A DNA stretch of 64,000 bases, from contig CP129482.1 of assembly GCA_030583925.1 (NCBI GenBank), positions 310,001 through 374,000 on the forward strand, given 5' to 3'. Source of the DNA: Anaerolineales bacterium. GTDB lineage: Bacteria > Chloroflexota > Anaerolineae > Anaerolineales > Villigracilaceae. The notes under the pieces are model-generated. The model was given only the letters and a program-made list of their open reading frames with translations. It made no database searches and was not told where the DNA came from. The translations under genes were made by a program, and so were the position numbers. Positions 59,719-64,000 of the stretch are shown piece after piece; within the stretch, counting starts at the first letter, position 1; each line of letters opens with the position of its first letter.

Positions 59719-61734
59719 TCACGCCTGCATCTTCTCCCACTCGGCTAACTTCCCATCCATTTCTTTTTGCACGCGCTGATATTCAATTCCTAACTTCCCC
59801 GCCTCCTCCGGCTTCACAAACGGACTCTCCAATTGCGACGTGAGATTCGCCAGCGTCGCTTCGAGTTCGGCGATGGAGTTTTCGAGTTCCTGTATTTGGG
59901 CGATACGGCGGCGATCTTCTTTCGATGTAGATGATTTTGACTTTCGAGAAGTAGAGATTGGAGAATTGGAGACTAGAGACTGTTGTGCGACTTGCCTTTC
60001 CTCCTCTTTCTTTCTTTCCTCTTTCATCTGAGAGTACGTGCCATTGAACGTAGTCATTTGCGATTCGTCGGGATTGATCTCCCAAATTTGCGTGGCGAGC
60101 GCGTCCACGAGGTAACGATCGTGCGAGACAAGCAGGATTGTCCCTTTGTAGGAATCCAACACGGATTGCAAAACTTCCTGTGAGGGAATGTCCAAGTGAT
60201 TCGTCGGTTCGTCGAGCAACAGCAAGTTCGTGTCTTGCAAGGCGAGTTTCGCCAACGCCAAACGTCCGCGCTCGCCGCCGGAGAGCATGGAGACGAGTTT
60301 GAACACGTCGTCGCCGGAGAAAAGATATTTGCCGAGATAGTCACGCGCTTGATAAGGCAACATGCCAGACGCTGCGATGATCTCATCGAGAACTGTTTTC
60401 TGCGGGTCGAGTCCCTCGTGCGCCTGCGCGAAATAGCCGACGTGTAGACTCGCTCCCAGAATCGCCTCGCCAGCCAGAGGGGCGAGAGAACCGAGGATCG
60501 TCTTGAGGAATGTGGATTTGCCCGCGCCGTTCGGTCCGATCAACGCCGCGCAGTCGAGTCGTCTCAATTCGATATCGGGCGCGGCGAACAATAATTTTTC
60601 GGGCGTTTCGTTTTCAGCGGGATAGCCCACCTTCAATTTTTTTGTGCGGATGACCAAATCGCCCGAACGATTCGTCGAGCGCAGATGCAAATGCAGATCG
60701 GGCATGGCGCGTTGCGGAGGTCTCAGCGCGCGCACGCGTCGCTCAGCTTCCTCCACGCCAAATGGCGATTGAGTTGTTTCAATATCCAATTGCGACCAAT
60801 TCGAATTGACCGCCGCGTCCATGCCGACTTGTTCGATGGCTTGCACCACGCGCGTGAGCCGCTTGAGTTTGCCCTTCGCTTGTAGCGTGTTCTGCCCCGA
60901 AATATTTTTCTTGATGTATTCGACTTCTTTGAGTAGTTTTTCTTTTTCGCTCTCGAAAATTTCGAAGCGATGGTTCCAGCGGATCTCGCGTTCGTTCAAA
61001 TACGTCGTGTAATTGCCGCGATAATATTCCGATCCGCTGACCGCCATTTCGAGCAGCGCGTTGCAGGCGTGATCCAAAAAATATCGGTCGTGCGAAACGA
61101 TGACCGCCGCGCCCTCCCATTGCGCGAGATAACTTTCGAGCCACTCGACGGCTTTGATGTCGAGATGATTCGTCGGCTCGTCAAGCAACAACAGATCGGG
61201 ATTCGACAACAACAGCCGCGCCAGATGCGCACGCGTGCGTTGTCCGCCCGACAGATGATCGAGCGACATGTGAAAATCGGATTCGTCGAATCCAAGACCC
61301 GTCAACACTTGCTTGATTTTTACTGGATAAAAATATCCGCCGCGCTCTTCGAACTCGTGTTGCACGCTTCCATAGCGGACCAGCGCCTCATCTCGCCGTA
61401 GGGGGTCAGACATTTCCCCTTCGAGTTTTTCCAACTCGCCTTGCATCCGAATCAACTCGGCGAACGGTTCGATGCACACATCCCACAACACGCCTTGCAA
61501 TTCAAAGTCCGCTTCTTGCGAAAGATAACCAATGCGGAGATTCTTCGCGCGCGTGATCGTCCCGCCGGAGGGTTCCTCCTGCCCGATGAGGATGCGGAGC
61601 AATGTCGTCTTGCCGATTCCGTTCGGTCCGACCAATGCCAGCCGCGCGCCCTTGGCAACCGAAAACGTGACGCCGGAGAACAGATCGTCCGCGCCGAAGG
61701 ATTTGGAGAGGGAACTTACAGTGATCAGTGACAT
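59719..61734 (-). CDS. ABC-F family ATPase (Uup/EttA-like)
   Basis: 671 residues, two ABC domains without membrane parts. First domain: Walker A GPNGIGKTT, signature LSGGQRTR, Walker B LLLLDEPTNHLD; linker (about residues 240-330) with helical arm; second domain: GPNGAGKST, LSGGERGR, LLLLDEPTNHLD. Acts on ribosomes to relieve stalling or in antibiotic protection. The C-terminal coiled extension (about 580-671) contains two repeat-derived stretches: EERKKEEERQ from the polypurine repeat (60001-60027) and LVSNSPISTS from the H-family (59951-59982). They lie in a flexible charged part where insertions would do little harm. Confidence 0.95.
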   Translation of the reverse strand: MSLITVSSLSKSFGADDLFSGVTFSVAKGARLALVGPNGIGKTTLLRILIGQEEPSGGTITRAKNLRIGYLSQEADFELQGVLWDVCIEPFAELIRMQGELEKLEGEMSDPLRRDEALVRYGSVQHEFEERGGYFYPVKIKQVLTGLGFDESDFHMSLDHLSGGQRTRAHLARLLLSNPDLLLLDEPTNHLDIKAVEWLESYLAQWEGAAVIVSHDRYFLDHACNALLEMAVSGSEYYRGNYTTYLNEREIRWNHRFEIFESEKEKLLKEVEYIKKNISGQNTLQAKGKLKRLTRVVQAIEQVGMDAAVNSNWSQLDIETTQSPFGVEEAERRVRALRPPQRAMPDLHLHLRSTNRSGDLVIRTKKLKVGYPAENETPEKLLFAAPDIELRRLDCAALIGPNGAGKSTFLKTILGSLAPLAGEAILGASLHVGYFAQAHEGLDPQKTVLDEIIAASGMLPYQARDYLGKYLFSGDDVFKLVSMLSGGERGRLALAKLALQDTNLLLLDEPTNHLDIPSQEVLQSVLDSYKGTILLVSHDRYLVDALATQIWEINPDESQMTTFNGTYSQMKEERKKEEERQVAQQSLVSNSPISTSRKSKSSTSKEDRRRIAQIQELENSIAELEATLANLTSQLESPFVKPEEAGKLGIEYQRVQKEMDGKLAEWEKMQA
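59951..59982. repeat. H-family repeat inside the ABC-F gene
   Basis: GTAGAGATTGGAGAATTGGA followed by GACTAGAGAC; minus strand reads SLVSNSPIST. Shares GAGAATTGGAGACT with 38990-39020. Confidence 0.75.
60001..60027. repeat. P-family polypurine repeat inside the ABC-F gene
   Basis: Complement of GATGAAAGAGGAAAGAA, with a one- or two-base difference from 29909-29931 afterwards. Reads KEERKKEEE here and, in the other strand sense, LFLLSSFI in PstS. Confidence 0.7.
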
Positions 61735-61886
61735 AGTGAGCAGTTATCAGTACAAACGCCCCCGAATTATAAAACAAGCGAGCGACCTACTCCGCCCTTC
61801 GGGCACCTCCCCCAAATACGACAATCCATGCTTTGAATCCGCATACAAACTTTTCATCGTCGTAATTGGGGGAGGCTGGGTGGGGG

Positions 61887-61920
61887 TAAAAAATGAGCGG
61901 ACGAAATATCGTCCGCTCAC
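61887..61920 (-). terminator. Terminator after the ATP-grasp gene
   Basis: Stem TGAGCGGACGA / TCGTCCGCTCA followed, in the minus sense, by a run of U. The rest of the 219-base gap (61735-61953) holds a CCCTTCGGG hairpin and C/G-rich inverted repeat arms (CCTCCCCC / GGGGGAGG). Confidence 0.8.
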
Positions 61921-61953
61921 ACTGGTCACTGATTACTGATCACTTTTCACTTT

Positions 61954-63048
61954 CTACGTATACGCCATCTCTCGCACGCGTTGCTTCTTCACTTTCTTCA
62001 ACAACTTAGCGGCGATCATATTGTCGCGTCGGTTTTGCGCGGAGCGGATGATCAACTTCATGAACTTGTGGTGATTGTAGTATTTATCGTTCATCAATGA
62101 GAAATCCGCCGAGCCGGGCTCTTCGGGTGAATAGAAGATGCCGCAGTTCGGATTGATCTCCAGCATGTAAAGCGTACCGTCCGCCGCCATGCGATAGTCG
62201 CAGCGCGCGTAGCCGTTCCCGTTCATCGCTTTGAACAGCCGCACGGTTTGCTCGCGCAGGGTCTTTTCGATCCGCCGATCGCTCACCGGCGCCACCGACA
62301 TCTTCTGAAAATCCACCCACTTCATATCGTAATGCTTGAACGTTTCGCCGTCGGGGAACATAAATTCCACCGGCTTGAACGAGATCGGATTTTCCGGGTC
62401 GTCGGGATTTTCTGCGACGAGACAAGTGAACTCGCGTCCTTCGATGAACTCTTCCAACAGCGCGCGGCCGAACTGTTCGATCTCGCGTCCTACCTGGACT
62501 TTGAGCTGGTCCACGTTTTCACAGCGTGACTCGCGCGTGATGCCGACGCTCGCGTACCCGTGAGGCGGCTTCACCAACACCGGGAAGCGCAAACGCTTGG
62601 CGACGCGTTCCACGTCTTCCACACGGTCTACCATCGCCCAACTCGGCGTGGGCACGTTGGACTTCTTGGCGTACGCTTTCATCTCCTGCCGCGAGGGATC
62701 GAAGAATTTTGAATCCGCGCCGGTAAACGCCGCACCGAGCTTTTCCATGATCGTCACGAGTCCGATTCCCGAAAGCGGATCGTCGGGCGTGCCGTCTACG
62801 AGATTTACAAACACATCCACGCCTTCGTTCATCAATTCGCGGATCTGTTTTTCAACACCCTTAGGGTGCATCGGATGATGTTTCCATTTGAATCCATTCA
62901 TGTGAGGGGATGGATCGTATGGCATATCGTTCGGGTCATCCGGTATGCTTGATAACACACAGAGATACATGTCGAGTCCTTTTCCTTTACGGCCGATCAA
63001 GACGTTGATTTGTTGCTGGCGTTGTCTTGATCGCGTTACATAATTCAT
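61954..63048 (-). CDS. ATP-grasp ligase, D-Ala-D-Ala-ligase-like
   Basis: 364 residues from the chosen start MNYVTRSRQRQQ. Shows NVLIGRKGKGLDMYLCVLS as first strand/helix, VNLVDGTPDDPLSGIGL, then the ATP-binding lid FPVLVKPPHGYASVGI and LLEEFIEGREFTCLVAE, the acidic YARCDYRMAADGTLYMLEINPNCGIF with the metal-binding Asp/Glu/Asn, and a C-terminal basic tail. A carboxylate-amine ligase; substrates could be cell-wall dipeptides or others. A longer reading upstream (to 63222) is A+T rich and unlike protein; a shorter start inside LDMYLC is possible. No clear ribosome site. Confidence 0.75.
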   Translation of the reverse strand: MNYVTRSRQRQQQINVLIGRKGKGLDMYLCVLSSIPDDPNDMPYDPSPHMNGFKWKHHPMHPKGVEKQIRELMNEGVDVFVNLVDGTPDDPLSGIGLVTIMEKLGAAFTGADSKFFDPSRQEMKAYAKKSNVPTPSWAMVDRVEDVERVAKRLRFPVLVKPPHGYASVGITRESRCENVDQLKVQVGREIEQFGRALLEEFIEGREFTCLVAENPDDPENPISFKPVEFMFPDGETFKHYDMKWVDFQKMSVAPVSDRRIEKTLREQTVRLFKAMNGNGYARCDYRMAADGTLYMLEINPNCGIFYSPEEPGSADFSLMNDKYYNHHKFMKLIIRSAQNRRDNMIAAKLLKKVKKQRVREMAYT

Positions 63049-63338
63049 CGTCGTTGTGTTTGTTTTGTTATTTGATTCAAATTTTATTTGTTGAATCGAA
63101 CGATAATGAACTGTAACGATATAGATTGTATATCTATACTTCGATTTATGTAAAGGGTTATTGAGTGTGAATTTGTTTAAAATATTGTAAGTATTCAATG
63201 TTATTGCAACATGAAAATTCATTGATGAATAAAAAGAAATAATGTATTATTCATATCCCCAACATGAAGCATCATTGAAATAAAAAAATCGCAAAGCAAT
63301 TCGCTTTGCGATTTACTTTTTATCGTGCAAGAGATCGT
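63049..63338. other. A+T-rich intergenic stretch upstream of the ATP-grasp gene
   Basis: About 290 bases of markedly A+T-rich sequence with no convincing gene; the upstream part holds a terminator (63282-63315). It may carry the promoter of the ATP-grasp gene, but no clear -35/-10 pair stands out. Confidence 0.5.
63282..63315 (-). terminator. Terminator after the GH4 gene
   Basis: Stem AAATCGCAAAGC / GCTTTGCGATTT with T- and A-runs, 24 bases after the stop of the GH4 gene. Confidence 0.85.
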
Positions 63339-64000
63339 TTATTTCCAAAACGTTGGAAGATATTCTTTGTATTCCGTTAAATAATCGTCCAATATCTTTT
63401 TTGCAACATCAACATCGGTGATCACCGGGTCGAGTAATAAACTTTGCAGCGCCATTTCTCGATTTCCTTCCACGACCGAATCTGCACACAGTTGTGCGGC
63501 GGTTATTTCTCTGCGACATAACTCTGCGATGGGTTCGGGTAACGCTCCAACATGGACGGGATGAATCCCTGCGCCGTTTACTTGCACGGGCGTTTCAACA
63601 GCGGCGCCTAATGGCAAGTTGGCAATTTGCCCAACGTTAGGAAGATTCGCCGCGAGGTGATAGTGAGTCCCCGCGCCTGCGACGTTTTCGATCATTTCCA
63701 ACGCGCCTTCGCTGTCTGTTTTAAGCAAGGCTTCGACGGTCGCGTTGCCGTTTGCCATTTTATTTAATCGGTCCAGTTGAAAGCCGCGCACAGACTCGAA
63801 CAGATCCCAATCATAGAGGCGGATGTTGTATCGCTCCCAGGGTTTGGTTTGCGAGTCGCTCATCCACGGGAGGTATTCGCACAAGTGAGTATCGCCAGGG
63901 ACGGGGAACAAACCAAAGGCGGCGAACATGTCGCGGGTTAGCGGCTCAAACGTCCCGTCGAGTTCGAAGAAGCGTTTCTTGAAGAGCGGATATAAATCCT
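63339..64000 (-). CDS. Glycoside hydrolase family 4 enzyme, C-terminal part (partial)
   Basis: Open at the right edge: the frame reads DLYPLFKKRFFELDG before the first ATG, so the start lies outside. The visible 220 residues match the end of GH4 (alpha-galactosidase, alpha-glucosidase or 6-phospho-glycosidase): FGLFPVPGDTHLCEYLPWM, then VQVNGAGIHPVHVGALPEPIAELCR and LLLDPVITDVD. GH4 enzymes need NAD and a divalent metal; the cofactor-binding part is not in the window. One I-family repeat is inserted (63611-63640, VGQIANLPLGA). Confidence 0.88.
   Translation of the reverse strand, partial: DLYPLFKKRFFELDGTFEPLTRDMFAAFGLFPVPGDTHLCEYLPWMSDSQTKPWERYNIRLYDWDLFESVRGFQLDRLNKMANGNATVEALLKTDSEGALEMIENVAGAGTHYHLAANLPNVGQIANLPLGAAVETPVQVNGAGIHPVHVGALPEPIAELCRREITAAQLCADSVVEGNREMALQSLLLDPVITDVDVAKKILDDYLTEYKEYLPTFWK
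63611..63640. repeat. I-family repeat inside the GH4 gene
   Basis: Minus strand GTTGGGCAAATTGCCAACTTG, read as VGQIANL; pairs with 49443-49466 in the RlmD-like gene. Confidence 0.75.

Overview
The window looks like a chromosomal segment of an uncultured member of the Chloroflexota, probably class Anaerolineae. This is an inference: many lipoproteins carry Thr/Pro-rich 'TPTPTA' linkers, there is no outer-membrane machinery, DUF2723, CASTOR/POLLUX-type and STAND-NTPase proteins sit together, and the DNA is full of short palindromic repeats. Most genes are moderately G+C rich. The exception is about 31.27-34.22 kb, which is clearly more A+T rich.

Layout. 0-10 kb: the end of a FAAL-PKS-NRPS-reductase megasynthase with a type II thioesterase and an Sfp-type phosphopantetheinyl transferase, a self-contained lipopeptide-like pathway. 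10-15 kb: a DUF2723 membrane protein and a FabF-like ketosynthase, divergent from a riboflavin operon (RibD reductase domain, RibA, SDR). 15-26 kb: lipoproteins, transporters, PduO, then a housekeeping run (YqeY, PgpH-type HD hydrolase, YbeY, DgkA, an Nfo-like TIM barrel). 26-31 kb: the pst phosphate transporter with two different PstB proteins, PhoU lying further on. 31-34.3 kb: an A+T-rich island between two 51-bp direct repeats. 34-41 kb: an orphan antitoxin, PhoU, a class III cyclase, DUF711, an SpoU methylase and a macro-domain protein. 41-45 kb: thrS-infC-rpmI-rplT, read leftwards behind a T-box leader, with tRNA-Val upstream. 45-52 kb: sortase, class V aminotransferase, MazEF, an RlmD-type RNA methylase and the pxpBCA 5-oxoprolinase genes. 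52-58 kb: a tightly packed operon of a small adaptor, a STAND NTPase with TPRs, a GGDEF-GGDEF-2H-phosphoesterase fusion and a REC-GGDEF protein. This is the best candidate for an undescribed signalling or conflict system. 58-64 kb: a CASTOR/POLLUX-like channel, an ABC-F protein, an ATP-grasp ligase and the end of a GH4 glycosidase.

Two genome-wide habits stand out. First, at least a dozen families of short, mostly palindromic repeats lie between genes and also in frame inside genes, including the megasynthase, RlmD, PxpA, PxpB, the SpoU methylase, DUF711, ABC-F, PstS and IF3. The same DNA element is read in different frames or orientations in different proteins. Second, many genes have a -10 hexamer ending 6-8 bases before the start codon, which predicts leaderless mRNAs.

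All assignments come from reading motifs by eye. No database search was run, and family names rest on recalled family features.
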